From contig OZ287694.1 of assembly GCA_965649825.1 (NCBI GenBank), forward strand, positions 1,302,001 to 1,366,000: a stretch of DNA of 64,000 nt. Direction: 5' to 3'. The translations under genes were made by a program, and so were the position numbers. The notes beneath the pieces were generated by a model, which saw only the letters and a program-made list of their open reading frames with translations, was not told the origin of the DNA and ran no database searches. Position 1 is the first letter of the stretch. Each line of letters begins with the position of its first letter. Source of the DNA: Penicillus capitatus (taxonomy: Eukaryota > Chlorophyta). Below, one piece after another: positions 37,012 through 49,427 of this stretch.

Positions 37012-38385
37012 ATGATGAATGTCGATGGATGTTCGACGTTGCTGCCCGACCGCCAGCCTCGCTCCGACGCGAGCATCGCCTCCCGAGTCATCCGAAAACT
37101 CGACCGGCACTTTCTGCTGTTGCTCGTCGGTGTCGTTTTCGTTTCGTACCTGGACCGCGGCAACATTGGATACGTCGCAAACGACCTCTGCAAAGAGCTG
37201 AACCTAAACCACGAGGAGTATGGCAGAGGCGTCAGTCTCTTCTTCTTCGGCTACCTGATTACCCAAGTCGTGGGCAACGTCATGCTCACGCGCTTCGGAG
37301 CACCTGTGTGGATCTCTTTCATTGTTTTTGCGTGGGGCTGCATCGCCGCTGCGATGGGATTTCTACAGAACAAGATGCACTTCTACGTGCTGCGTACTCT
37401 GCTCGGCATCGCAGAAGGAGGGACGTTTCCAGCTATATACTACACCATCGCCGTGTTCTATCCTCCCGTTCATGCGACGAACGCATACAGTGTCATCATA
37501 TCCTCGGTGGCTCTATCGATGCCCGTATCGGCGCCAATTTCTGCAGGACTGATGGTCATCGGCACTTGCCTAGGCGTCGAGGGATGGAGACTGCTCTTCA
37601 TCGTAGAGGGCCTGATTCCCATCGTCTACTCCGTGATTCTGTTCACCTTCATGCCAGCTTCCCCCGAGTCTGCCACTTTCCTCGAAGCGGACGAGAAGGA
37701 ATGGATCGCCGCCAAGCACTGTCAAGAGAACGCGTCCGCCTTGTCGTTCTGGCAGGAAGTCAAGACAGCAGTGGCCTGCAGAACATGGCGGTTCTGTACC
37801 GTATGCGTGTTGATGACGAGTGGCATCGGCAGTATTCTGATGTTTTGGGCAACGTTGATCATCCATGACATGCTCTATCCTGATGAAGACGACGAAGACG
37901 AAGACTCCGCAACCTGCGGCACGGAGAAAGGCAATTCCGCTCTCGCTGTTCTCCTAACTGCCATACCTTTCTTGATCGCCGGAATTGTCTCCCTGCTGCC
38001 ACGCTATTACACGGTTCAGAACCGGCCTCGGTTTTCTGCCTTCGTTTCGTGCTTTGGCGGCGTGATGCTGATCTGTTGGGTTGTCGCCGCGCACACTGTC
38101 TTTATCGCGAGGTTTCTGTTTTTGACATGTGCCCTTGCTGCTCTGCATCTTGCCGCTGTCTACTTCATTGGATTGGCAATGACTTCGTGCAAGGCATCTA
38201 TTCGTTCCACTGCGGCTTCCTTGTTCGTCATGACTGGCTCGGTCGGTGCCGCCGTGTTTCCGCTTCTTTTTGGATGGTTGATGGATGTGTTTGGTTCGGA
38301 AGTGGCCTTTGTTCTTCCGACGTCCGCTTACTTCGTCGCGGCTCTCCTTGCTCTCTGTGTCAAGGATCCACTAATCGAAGATTAA
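37012..38385 (+). CDS. MFS transporter, ACS type (third paralogue)
   Basis: A single exon of 457 residues. It has the clearest ACS TM1 signature of the three (YLDRGNIGYVANDL), followed by LTRFGAPVWIS, the TM4 motif GIAEGGTFPAIYY, a central FMPASPESATF loop and an acidic loop DEDDEDEDS before the C-terminal six segments, ending CVKDPLIED. ACS transporters carry organic anions with protons or sodium; the substrate is not readable. An AATAAA lies 12 nt after the stop (38,397-38,402), a plausible polyadenylation signal. It lies just inside the right arm of the inverted duplication and is not the mirror image of the 12-kb MFS gene. Confidence 0.92.
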   Translation: MMNVDGCSTLLPDRQPRSDASIASRVIRKLDRHFLLLLVGVVFVSYLDRGNIGYVANDLCKELNLNHEEYGRGVSLFFFGYLITQVVGNVMLTRFGAPVWISFIVFAWGCIAAAMGFLQNKMHFYVLRTLLGIAEGGTFPAIYYTIAVFYPPVHATNAYSVIISSVALSMPVSAPISAGLMVIGTCLGVEGWRLLFIVEGLIPIVYSVILFTFMPASPESATFLEADEKEWIAAKHCQENASALSFWQEVKTAVACRTWRFCTVCVLMTSGIGSILMFWATLIIHDMLYPDEDDEDEDSATCGTEKGNSALAVLLTAIPFLIAGIVSLLPRYYTVQNRPRFSAFVSCFGGVMLICWVVAAHTVFIARFLFLTCALAALHLAAVYFIGLAMTSCKASIRSTAASLFVMTGSVGAAVFPLLFGWLMDVFGSEVAFVLPTSAYFVAALLALCVKDPLIED

Positions 38386-38814
38386 GCAAATGGTACAATA
38401 AAGACCGATATTGGCGCCGATGATAGCAGCAAACACTTTTTAACGGTCTTGTGGGACCGACCCTCAAGGTTTTCCTGTTCCCGGTGACTGTTTCTTTGCA
38501 CCGTTTCGGCGAAGGGCAACGGCAAAACCTCGACTGCACAGAGCGTGACGAGGATGTCTGTCGATCATCACTTCGGACATAACGTCGCTGAGCGCACAGA
38601 AATGCGATCTTTGTCGAATAGCAGCACTCGGTCGACAAACAGGAACTGCGACGTTCTCTCTGATGGCAGCGTTGGCATAGGCAAGCAAGACCCCTTACCG
38701 CATGAAGGAAACGTCATTGACTGACTGCTTCCTGTTTGGCATGTTCCGCACAGATTGCCCAGAAGGTGTCGTCAACTTTTCGACGTAACCTTTTCCATGG
38801 ACGTCTGTTTCGTA
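38386..38814. other. Intergenic, no gene seen
   Basis: Holds the 3' end of the MFS gene, then DNA with short frames only. The inverted duplication loses homology somewhere near its right end. Confidence 0.45.
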
Positions 38815-39115
38815 AAGAGCGTACGCCGTGTCGAGAGGTTTCCGTTGCTCATCTGCGCTACTAATACTGACGGACGGACTTTATCAGAAGTCACTGGATT
38901 GACAATCACCTCGAGCGATGTGTCTGTCCGAGCGACGGCATCTTTCCTGCACAAGCTGTTGACATCCCTTGGAGAGGTGGTGCCCCAACGTCTTCGGGAA
39001 ATTGATGGACGTCGCAGGAGCGGAAGTGACGATGCCCGTCTCCGGCGGAGGCTATCTGCTTGCAGATCTGTTTTTTCGCGTTGAGCGATCCGTCTGTCGA
39101 AGGAACGACGCAAGG
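38815..39115 (+). pseudogene. Decayed C-terminal fragment of an ACS MFS gene
   Basis: It encodes RFPLLICATNTDG, then TSSDVSVRATASFLHKLLTS, and after a one-base frameshift FGKLMDVAGAEVTMPVSGGG. These match residues of the intact gene at 12,032-13,441. It lies convergent to the short channel gene, exactly as that MFS gene does in the left arm, so it is the mirror copy with its first two-thirds missing. Confidence 0.85.
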
Positions 39116-39346
39116 AGATGGCGCCGAAAGCAGTTCAGCCCAAGAATCTTAAACACACACCTTTCCATATCGATGCCCGTGATGTCTGCCTCATAGACAA
39201 ATCATAAAGAATGGATGATAAAGTCTATTGAACAGTCAATCCTGTAAACATCACGTAGGACGACTGTCTGTTTTCAGGTAGAGACAGCAAGTAAAAAGAA
39301 AGAAGGAAGAATAACTGACAGAGGCAGGACGACGCTGCGAGTGCCG

Positions 39347-41729
39347 TCAGCGGCACAAAGAGCTCGCTCGGGATGACTCGGACGGTTCCAGCCTCTGCAG
39401 CACTCGATCGAGCTTGTCCTCGAGTCTCCCCATGCGATCTTCGACGGCCGACATCCGATCAGCCACTGAGGGATCCGCAAAATTCGAATCCTCTAGCAGC
39501 GATCGGCGGTGAGTCAAATCGATGTTCGCCTGGATCGCGGCGAACCTCTCATCGCACTGCTCTTTGAACTCCGAGAACTGGTGCAGTACTGTTCGCGTCT
39601 GCTCCGCCAGTTGCTCTTCGTGCTTCTTCGATTCCTTTCTCAGAGATCTGTTGATGGCCAGGACCCTCCCCTGCCACTGGTCGTCCTCGTCGTCGCTCGG
39701 TGCCTCCTCTGGGACCAGATAGTGGAAGTACTTCCCGTTGCTCGCTGGCGGGACTGGAGGGTTAAGGAAACGGAATGTGTGGAAGACACGACCGCGCAGC
39801 AAGTGCCACTTGGACAGCCAGAAGCCAGACTTCCTGAAAGACAGTGACGAAAGAGAACGAAGCGGTGGATGCGGCCCACTTGCTGCAGGTGCCGATGGAA
39901 CGCGTAAACGCCAGCCACCCAGCCATCAGTGCACGACACTTCGTCAGCTCGGCCTTCTCTTTGAGCTTGACTCTGTCATACGTATCGGATAAGATGGCGA
40001 CCAACAAGCTAAGGAGGACGATTCCGCCGACGAAGACGAAGGCGTCGAACAGTATGGATCTCGTGATCGAGAGGAAGCCGCCCTTGAACTGAAACACCTG
40101 CAGTGGAATATGCACACGAGCTGGGCTCACAGACAAGGACAGGCACAGACTCACCTCTCCTTCGATGTTTCCCAGGCAAGCGTAGAACAGTGTCTGGAAA
40201 GCGTTCGGCACAGAGGCGAATTCTCCTTCCTCCTCACACTTTGAACCAGAGACAGATTCTCCATCCTCTTCACACTTCGAGCCATCAGAGTTCACGGATC
40301 CGTGATTCGACAGAATGGTGAATGCGAGAGAGAATCCGAACAAGACCAGAGTTCCCAGAAAAATGAATGGCAGCGTATCAAAGAGCGAGTAGCGGACCAT
40401 CGAGATGAAGGGTCCGACGCGATCCAGAGGACGAAGGCACTGGACGACCTAGACACCATAAGAACCGCACTTGTTAGATTCCCAACCACAAAGCCGTCGA
40501 GACACGGCCCAAAACACCCACCAGCAACCAGCTCACGACGCAGTGGACGGACGTCAGGAAAAAGGAGATCTGGTAGCGACGATCCATAATCACATAGAAT
40601 GTTAGTGGCACCAACGTCAGGGCACTGCAACAAGATTGGCGTGCTCAAGTCGACTGAGATCCCTGTCTGTTGTTACCTTACAACGTGAAGTCTGGAGCGA
40701 AACGTCGTCCACAGAGGCAACGCTGCTACCACGAAGAGCGTCACCTGATACATCCGTCTTAGCAACATAGACGCGCGCCACAGGCGGCCGTAGTCTGCTG
40801 CGAAGACGGAGAAGATCACTGCTTTGGACACGTACCACAGACACACGAACCAGAACCTCCTGCGTAGCGAGTGGAAGCGCCACTCGACAAGGCTCTTCAG
40901 GGATTCAGAGTTGAAGATCTCCACGGGGAGATCAGCCGTAGCGAGGAGCGTCAGGAAGTTCGTCCTCGAGCAGCGCATCGAGACCACGTCCGCGTTGATG
41001 CCGAAGACAGCGCCTTCCCTCGTGAGTCGGGTGAATCTCTGGTCGATGCAGACAAACTTGGCAACAGCTGTCATCTGCGGACCCGTTGTGTCTTCCAGGG
41101 CCTCTCTGATGTGCTTCGGGCAGTTCCTTGTCCAGAACGCCTTCGCTGTCTCGCTGCTTGTCGCTTCCCAGCCGCTTGGCTCCTCGTCAGCCATCATTGC
41201 GATCGGCTGTCCGTCTGCGTCTCGGAACAGGGAGACGGGGACGAAGAATCGTCCGTACTCGAAGGAGAGTCTGTCGGCCGTCAAGTACTCGCTGATGAGC
41301 TTCGGGTGCTTGTGGACGAGTCCCGGAAGATTCGAGCTCAGAACGCGGCTGGTGTCCTCGACGGTCGAGCATCTATCCAGCAGATACTCCACGACAGATT
41401 TGGTCGCCCTCTCTGACTCCTCGATGGCCTGCCTGAGGATATCATCCTCTCCCCACGTGAGGTTTATGGGAATGTCAAGTTTCTTGGCGTATGAGAAGAT
41501 CCTTCGCACGGAGCTGGACTGCCTCCTTGCAATCGCGTCGAAGATCAAAGGTCTTCCCGATGCCGTCACTGCATCGACGATTCGAGGCCCGTGTGTCGAA
41601 ATCAACCTACAACACAGTGAACACGAACGGTCTCTGCAGACGTCCTTGTGCAGACTGTTCAGTGCACTCCATAGTCCACTCCGGCTCAACGACTTCCGTT
41701 AAGGACGTCTCGGATGCCGAGCTGTCCAT
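39347..41729 (-). CDS. TRP-like cation channel without propeller (inverted paralogue)
   Basis: Exons 40,677-41,606, 40,522-40,624, 40,155-40,448, 39,880-40,097 and 39,347-39,833 are all in phase. A first exon from ATG 41,729 to 41,707 (MDSSASE) fits but is tentative; about 684 residues. It shows RLISTHGPRIVDAV, helical repeats, FEYGRFFVPVSLF and MMADEEPSGW plus FWTRNC, S1-S6, an acidic S5-pore loop larger than its partner's (two tandem GSKCEE-type repeats), pore TLFYACLGNIEGE, and S6 LVAILSDTYDRVKLKEKAE. The tail is longer than in the 9.7-kb copy: GKYFHYLVPEEAPSDDED, then about 100 residues of coiled coil. The copies have diverged mainly in this tail and the S5-pore loop. Confidence 0.83.
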
Positions 41730-42275
41730 TTGTTCTTCTTGAAACGTACGTGATTTGTCAAACAAGTATACGGAGGGAAGACCCCCCGAGCGCGTTTTTA
41801 TACAAACGCGTGTCCAGTCAGGCTTCAGCAATTCAGAGGTAGGTCGGCCTCGCCGTCGGCACGTGGATAACTGCGTACCGAACAATGGTTCGCTCGAATT
41901 TTCGTTCTCCAGCACTTGTCAACTGTAGGATCGCGTCAACCGAATGCATAGTATTCCGAGGGCCGGTAGTTAGGAATCAAAAATTAGCGTGTCTTGTTCG
42001 CGTTTAGAATCTCATTAGCGGCAGAATGATTCCGAACCTCTGAGAATTAAATGACGAACAATCCTTGTCGTCTCGTCTTCTACCGCTACCTCGTAGCCCA
42101 TGCATGCCGTCGACAAATCAGGCAAGCTTATCTTACGACATCGTGCTATGCAGAAAGCGACGAACAATTAACGTTTAGACACGAACATTCAGTATCCTTC
42201 ATGTAGCATTAATGTAATGCGTATTCCAGACGCGTTTCAAGTGTGTCACAAGATTCTTGACAACACTCACTTTTC
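41730..42275. other. Divergent intergenic region, mirror of 9,125-9,660
   Basis: Shared inverted stretches (for example around 42,045-42,085) show common origin. It should contain the promoters of the two flanking channel genes. No exon. Confidence 0.55.
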
Positions 42276-43026
42276 ACAATGAAGTCATTTTTCAAAGGCA
42301 GCTGTGAGAGTCGACCTGTCGGCCGAGTCCGAACCGGATGGCGAGTCGCGCTGGGAGCTCCGTCGGCAATGTATAATTACATAAGTCGACGGATAAGACA
42401 GAACAGTTCCCGCATAAGTACTCGGAATGACGTTAGTCCTCTCTCATGCCAACGTCTTGCATGATGAACGTCTTGCGCAACGTACATCACAAAAGCTGAG
42501 TATAAGTTGGCAGGTCATTTTGTTCAGAATCCCAACGATAGCAAGAGGTTTGTCGCGTGTCTGAGAACGTTTCGTTTACATGTCGTGCAACGTCCAACTT
42601 GTCGATGTCTCAAAGCGGAACAGGCATCTTGCTCGAAAGCACCAAGCTGTTCCGGCGGCAACCCAAACAAACGCAGGAAAGCAAACCTTTACCTCCGTCG
42701 ACTGCCACGAAGGTGGGACGTCAGCTTTTCAGAAACACCGTCCGTCTTCTGAAAGAGTCGACACTTGTCCAATGCCGCAGGCGAGTCAAGTGGAAGCTAT
42801 CGGCCTTGTTCACCAGAGGAGGATGACTGTGGGAAACGCGTTGCTCTGATTCAGTTAGACGTCAGTCGTCTCTCAGACGGCGTGGGTCCTTCCTTCATTG
42901 CCTTCTCGAGCGACGCAAAGCGATGCATTGTCTGCAGCGGTGGATGCCTAAGGTGCGTCGTTTCCAGCAAGAAATCGAGAGCCTGACGTACGCTGTCTAG
43001 TGTGTGGGAAACGACGCGTTTCTCTC
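42276..43026 (+). pseudogene. Degraded 5' exons of WD40-TRP copy B, with an insertion of about 200 bp
   Basis: The ATG and first codons (MKSFFK, as in copy C MNSFFK) are kept at 42,279. They are then separated from the matching continuation (EYKLAGHF, near 42,495) by about 200 nt of foreign sequence, which begins next to a GTGAGAG and ends in AAAG and so could be removed as an intron. The same one-base deletion as in copy A follows, and the first-intron donor GTAATC is changed to GCTATC. Confidence 0.5.
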
Positions 43027-43040
43027 AGCTGTGTAATCGA

Positions 43041-46000
43041 ATGGTGTCCAGAGGACAGGAAGTTGTCAACATCAGCTTCTGCGCTGACAGCTCGTCGCGG
43101 TTTATTGTCTTCTTTGCCGATCTGTCGATGTCTGTCTTCCGCATCGAGCTAAACGACGAGTGGAATCACTCTTTTGTTCTACGAGAATCAGAGCGCTGGG
43201 CCAATCCTGTGTTCTCTGATGACTGGGACCTGTCGAATGCGAGGAAAGTCGCTCTCGTTTCCGACGACGACATGCGAAGGACGTTTGATCACCTGGCCGA
43301 AATGCCTGAACAAGGGCTGGTGCTCTCCGTGCTTTCGGACGAGGAGCGCGCGTGGGAGGCTCTCCCCTTTGCAGAGTATTTCGGATCGGACTTTGCGTAT
43401 TCCTATGCCGATTTCGGGAACGACTCTCGCCTCGTCTTCGGAAACCGAAGACTGCCATCCGGGAAGGAGCCTTGTATTGTTCTCTTCCACAGAATCCGTC
43501 GCCAAAGATCCGACTGGAATGTGAGCTCTCTCGACGGAAGCAGCGGCAGAATGGACAGAGATGGGACTTTTGTGCTCACATGGGACGGCGTGGGGTCGAA
43601 TGTGAAAGAGGCAGCGCATCGAGTTTACATCTACAGGACTGCAAGTGATTCAACTTCAGATCCAGGACAGATGGTCTCAACCGGCGACTGCCCGAAGACG
43701 AAGGATCCTTTTATCTCGATTGTCCTGGAGAAACACGATGCATTGGTCGGTGGCATTCTGATCGATGCTCGGATGCTGTTTACGAGTGGATCCCGTCTGC
43801 TCTCGGACAACGATGTGCTGCATTCGGCCAAGATGCTACTTTTCTACGGCAGGAACCGCGGAGAGACAGCGACAGTCTTTTGCATGGATCTGAAAAACGA
43901 GACAATCGAGTTCCAATTGGAGACGCAGATGCCATGGTTCTCGATCGCGTCGACATCAGTAGCTCGTTTTCTTGACAGTGGAAACGTCGCCATCACACAA
44001 GAAGAGCAGAAGATATTCGTCTGCGTTTCGGATGGAAGGCACGGAGTCGTCCATGATCTCAGAGACGGAAGAGTGATCTGCAGGGTGCTTCTGTCTTCTC
44101 AAGACAGAAACCGAGTGCTGAAGGTGGAGTTCGATCCGACGGGTCAGTTCGTAGCTGTGGACAACGGGACAGCCATCGAGGTCTTTCGAGTGGCGTCGCC
44201 AATCGAGCTCCGAGGCGGTCGCGAATGCGCAGAGGAAACCACTGAAGCGATACTGTCAGCCCTGCGGTGTGTGGAGGAGTACGACAGCGTCGCGTTTGGA
44301 CAGTTGATGGCCGAAGGCTTCGCACTGAAGAGACAGATAACGACCGAAATGGCGCCTCTCGTTGAAGCACGTGTTTTTACTGGCCATCCCAGCATTCTCA
44401 GCGATTACGAAGGATCGAACGTCACACACGTGATTCTCAGTCCGGACAGACAATCCGTAGCTGTTGTTTTGCGGGAGGGACGTTGCAAGATTTGCATCTA
44501 TCGGACGAGAGGGATACAAGGCTTCGACGGTTTCTCCGACGACACTCAGTGGAGAATGGTGACCACTGCAGAAGTGACACCTCCAAGATCATCTTACGAC
44601 GCCAGCTTCGGGATCTTCTGCTCGGCTAACGGTCAGACGGAGTTTGCATTTGCAAGTCCCCAGCACGACGGCATCCTGATTGCAAGAGTGCGATTCGAGC
44701 GTCCAGAAGATCTTGTCACGCATTGGATCGAATCGAGCATTGGCTTGCCGCTGAAGGGAATGAAAGCGACGGCGGATGGCGCTAAGGCCATCGTCGTGTT
44801 CGAGGATGGAGAGTTCGCTGTGCTCGACTTGAAAGATGGCTTTCGCACTGTCAACAGAGGCCATCTGCACTATCCCTGTGGCATCGAATACTTCGTGGAG
44901 TCGTTGATCGAAGCCTTTCCGATCCACCTGTCGACGGACAGCGCAACACTGACGGTGGGGTTGGATCCTCTGAAGAAGAAACCCGTGTCCTTCCGGCTGA
45001 ACTCCTCAAGAGAAGACATGACAGCCGAGTACATGTCCAACGTGCCGCGTCTTCTGAGACTGGACGTCGAAGCGATTCTGTGGATGAATCGAGAACAGAC
45101 GAGGGCCATCGTCGGCTTCGGTGCGAGTGACCGCCTCGTCATCTACGACATCTCTCGTAAGTTCAATCGAGGACACTGACAGAGATTCATTGTCACGTTT
45201 AGAGACTCCGGCCAAGGAACTGCACGACACGTCTGACTCATCATCTGAGCAGATCCTCGAACTCAACACTCAGTTCCGCGCTCGCCTGGAGAGTCGACGG
45301 GATAGAGACGTGCTGTCAGAGACCAATCGTCTGTCGATGGTCTGCATGCATTTTCTGCTCGACCTGCAGCATTCAGTCCCGGATGGCGCCTTGATCGATC
45401 TGCTCGGAATCGAGATCGATGCTGACACCGTGAAAAGGTCAGAATCTCTCCCTTGTTGTCTGCCTAGAATCAAACAGTCGTCGAAGCAGGCTCATTTCTG
45501 AACACGGCTGTTCTGTGCTCGGACAAGGCCGAGAGGAAAGGAAGAATCTTTTCCATCACGCCGCGATAAGCAAGAAATTCGACTGTGCGGATCTGCTGCT
45601 GGACCTTGCAGCCGAAGAAGGCAAGTCCCTTAGCCTTTGTTGGGAAGACGGTGACCTCTTGGGATGGTCCATCGTCCACAAGTCAAAGGAGGTTGCTGCA
45701 TTTGTGATGGAGGTGCTCGCGGAGAAGCGCACGACTGTGAGCGAGACAGCAGCAATTCTGTCTGTCCATACAGACAAGCTGTCGGAGGTCTTTCCTCAGC
45801 TTTTACGTGACTATCTCGTCGAAGACAAACTCATCTACGAGTACGGAAGGTTCCCTGTCCCTGCGAGCTTGTTAAAGAATTGGAAAGAGAAACCTGTTGC
45901 CATGGTCACGGATCCCATGGATGATTGGACGGCGACGAACAGTGAAGAGGTCAAGTCGCTCTGGCTGAGCCATTGCAAGGCTCTGAAGAAGAGCGTCCGA

Positions 46001-47550
46001 AAAGGGGAAGAAGAGGTGCAGATCATGGCGATTTCGAAGTTCTTCTGCCTGGAAGACATCGTTTATCGTGGAAAGGGATGTTTCTTGGCAAATCTGATGA
46101 AGAAGGGAGTTTCGGTGGAGATCTTTGGATCCACCTTCGTCAAGTCATTGGTTCAATGGAGGTGGCATTCCTCATTGAGGAACGCGTTTTTGATTAGCGC
46201 AATGCTGCACGTGATCGCCACCATTCTGTTTTCTGTTTGTGTGGTAGAAGTGCTTGTTTATCATGGGCATGGATGCGACCTGTGGAAGCTCGAAGATGAT
46301 CCTATAAAACATTATAAACCGTACGAATGTTCTTCTGGAGTGATACGACGATATCTTGCGATTATCTGTGTTTTCATCATTTTCTACTTGGGCATCTTTG
46401 GTGTTATTCCACAAATAAGGTCACGCGTCTTTTTGATTCTTTGAGATCCAGACTCAGGTGTGCCCTGTAGAATTCTCTCGTTCTTTATAGAGCCGTTAGT
46501 GCTCTTCGAAATTATGGTTTGGGGAGATCAGTATCCGGTAAAGTCGCAATCAGCCCTTGCTGCATTGGCGTGTATGTCATGTTGGATTTCAGTAAGCATA
46601 AACGACACTCTCTTCTGATACATATCGACAGTCTTCTGTCAGATTGTGCTCTATCTGCAGCCACTGAGTGCGACAGGCCCTCTGGTGTCTATGATACGGC
46701 AAGTCTTCCTCGATATCATGCCCTTCGCCTTGTTGGCAGCATTGTCAATCGTGGGATTCGGACTCACATTCATGATCCTGTTCTCTAAAACCTTCGAAGT
46801 GAATGACAAGAGTTACTTTAGCACTGTCTTCAAATCCTTTGAGACGCTTTTCCATGCATCCTTAGGCCAATTCGATCCGGAGGTGAGCAATCAATTGTCT
46901 GATCGCTTTTCCATTGTTTGTTTTAGATTCTTGAAGATGATGACGATTTCTCTCACGTCTTCCGTTCTCTGTTCTTCGGTGCATTTCTATTCGTCTGTGG
47001 AATTGTCATGTTGAGTTTCCTGGTCGCCATCCTGGGAGACACGTACGACAAAATCAAGTTCATCGAGAGGGCAGAGATCATCAAATGCCGAGCGAAGCTG
47101 ATTGTGGTCGGAAACGGATGGAACGGAATCCCAGGAAAAATCTGGTAGAGCATATCCATTTTGTCTCAGGAGATTATTGTCTCTGTACACAGGAAGGCCT
47201 GTCTGAGAATGATGTGGAGATCGAAGTCTCCAGATCCAGTCCCACAACATCCTGTGAACATGCGTCATGCTTCTGACGTTCTTGTCAAGCCACGAAGGAA
47301 ATGCTTCCACATCTTAGTACCAGTTGAACCCATCGACAGCGAGACGGTCGTTTCGTGGCAGGGAAAGATTCTTGAAGTGGTGAAGAAGTTTCGGTCTGAA
47401 CTGAAAAAGAATGAAGAGAGGCTAATCGAACAGATGAGCACGACCCAGAGAGAAGTGGCGGAACAGATGAGCACGACCCAGAGAGAAGTGGCGGAGTTGA
47501 GGAAAGAGATAACAAAGCTCAACGAGAAACTGAGCAGCCAAACCTCCTGA
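43041..47550 (+). CDS. WD40/beta-propeller plus ankyrin-like plus TRP-type channel fusion (copy B)
   Basis: Exons 43,029(ATG 43,041)-45,156, 45,203-45,437, 45,490-46,419, 46,471-46,591, 46,643-46,882, 46,927-47,144 and 47,193-47,550, all in phase, about 1,405 residues from the internal ATG. Same domain order and motifs as copies A and C: propeller ending LVIYDIS, linker, RLISEHG repeats, YEYGRFPVPASLL, TDPMDDW, LWLSHC, S1-S6 with pore TLFHASLGQFDPE and LVAILGDTYDKIK, then KCFHILVPVEP and coiled coil. The C-terminal coil is lengthened by an 11-residue tandem duplication. The sequence differs from copies A and C mostly in the S1-S2 loop, which is hypervariable among the three. No stop or frameshift in the body. 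Confidence 0.82.
47428..47493 (+). repeat. Two tandem 33-bp units in the coiled-coil tail of copy B
   Basis: The unit encodes EQMSTTQREVA twice. Copies A and C have a single unit. It is in frame and keeps coiled-coil character. Confidence 0.92.
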
Positions 47551-48293
47551 AACAAGCCAGAACAAAACAAGTGCATCTCGTTCAGTACATGCAACATCCA
47601 TCAGTGTGGAATCCAGAAAGAAACAGCTCTTCGCATATCAACGTTGTGGTTCACTCTTTTGGCAGCGTGCTTTACCAAATGCACATTAAATGGGGGACCG
47701 TTATTACGCCTTCTTGGAAGCGTTCTGTGAATGCCGTGCTCGACGGTGTCCAATGTCGTCAGCCTGTCGGCAAGAACATTGACAACATTCCGCAACCTTT
47801 ACTTTTATATTCTTTTGCTGATTGCTGTCTCAGTTCGTGGAACTGTTTAGCTTTTCGGGGGGATTTGCACATGCTTTTTGTATAGTTTGCTTGAGCGATG
47901 CCTTGCCTGTCACTTACAGGACAAGGTGTTTTATCTTTTCTATGAGGTGGCAGTCATGATTGATGCGCCGCCGAGACGAAAGTACCTCTTTCACTATTTG
48001 GGCTACTTTCACTGAAACCGTTACCAGAATAGAGATGGTATAGAACTCCATGTGCGACGATCGTTGATTTTTCTTGGCAGAAACTGTCATCACAGATGCA
48101 GAACTCAACATTCAACTGTTCTATAAAAGAGTCTATCATACGACGCGCATGCGGTACGTCTTTATAGCAAGACTTCCCCCGCGGTTCACTCTCGAGCTGA
48201 GAAGGAAAGAAAGGAAGCCGTGTGTATCGCCGAGGAGTACAGAGTCCGATCATTGACAGTCATCAATGGAGAGAGGTTCTCTTACAAAGCAGT
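47551..48293. other. Intergenic region, mirror of 3,312-4,054
   Basis: Convergent gene ends on both sides. No exon was recognised. Its right part contains the breakpoint (about 48,150) at which copy A loses homology. Confidence 0.6.
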
Positions 48294-49374
48294 TCATCCA
48301 ACAGATGCATCAGCAGAATCTGTGCCTGTTTGCGTCCTGCGCTTCCTAGCAAGATATCTCTCCCTCGCGGAAGCAATAGAGGCATCGTCGTTTCTTCGTT
48401 TACGACGGCCAGCCATTGGATCGTGTGGCGAAGCGCGCCCATCACTCACAGGGGTATCTTCTGTCGATGGTGTGGTTTGCTTTCTTCTCTCAGGCGATGG
48501 TGGCATCTTCACACTCTCTTCCGCGACAGCCGCAGAAATGGATTCAGATGAGTGGGCTGCAGGTTCAGCGTCTGCAGACTCGACCAGTGGCTCCGATGGT
48601 GCCTCGGCCTCGGCTTCGGCCAACCGATTCGATGCAAAGGCAACATTCTTCGTGACGAGATTCTGATAGAACCCAGTCAGATCCGACCTCTTCGTCACAT
48701 CCTCCGCCTCCTCTATCGCATCCCTGTCCCAAGAACCGAACGAACTGTCAGCATCCGTGCACGGAGAGGAACACACATTCTTCTCTCGCGTTCGATCCAG
48801 TATCTGTCGTCCTCGAGCTTCTTCTTGTATGCAGTGGTCAGGAACGCCTCCTTCTCGTCGTAGAGATGGTCATCCTTCTTCCGCTCTTTCAGCTAAGACA
48901 GTGATCCCCTCCTCGAGCAGACGCACGACGATCAGCATACCAGTCGCCGCTCGTAGGCGATGTCTTGTTCTTTCTTTCGAATCTCTGCCTTCTGCATGAG
49001 CGCCTGGATGTATTTGGGTTTCCTCTCTTCCACTTCCTTTCTCTTGGGCGCCTCCCGACTGCGCTGGATGTCATCGTACACAGCATCGTATTCATAGACA
49101 GTGCTGTCCTCCGCCACTGCTGCTGCACGGGCCGCAGCAATCTGAGAACAGCCACCGCGTTTCCCACAGCAACATGTGCCGTCGTCACTTTCGAAGCCTT
49201 GAGGTTCTGCTGCTGCTGTTTCTTGAGTTGGACCTCCACTTCGTCTTCGGAAGAGGAGTCGTCGCCAAACGCTGCGGGCTTCGGAGCCGAGACCGCTTTG
49301 CCCTTCTGCAGACCGTACTTGACGCCCTTGTATCCAATCAAGACTGCCGAAGGCTTCTCTGCGTTGTCCGACAT
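48294..49374 (-). CDS. NSRP1 (CCDC55/DUF2040) homologue, inverted copy
   Basis: Exons 49,189-49,374, 48,941-49,141, 48,777-48,892 and 48,294-48,723, identical in length to the left copy; 310 residues starting MSDNAEKPSAV. All family blocks are retained (KYGLQKG, AEDSTVYEYD, RKPKYIQALMQKAEIRKKE, DVTKRSDLTGFYQNLV). Only a handful of replacements distinguish it from 2,231-3,311, and introns 1-3 are also 47, 48 and 53 nt in both. It is divergent from the unknown gene, with 53 nt between start codons. Two near-identical intact copies imply recent duplication or gene conversion. Confidence 0.9.
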
Positions 49375-49427
49375 CGTGTTCTTACTTTTGAAGACCGATC
49401 GACGTGACAGTCCGAGCAGCAGAGAAG

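Noticed and set aside
36985-38750. Treating the MFS gene at 37,012 as the mirror copy of the one at 12,032
   Set aside because: They are distant paralogues. The real mirror remnant is the fragment at 38,815-39,115, which is far more similar and correctly placed.
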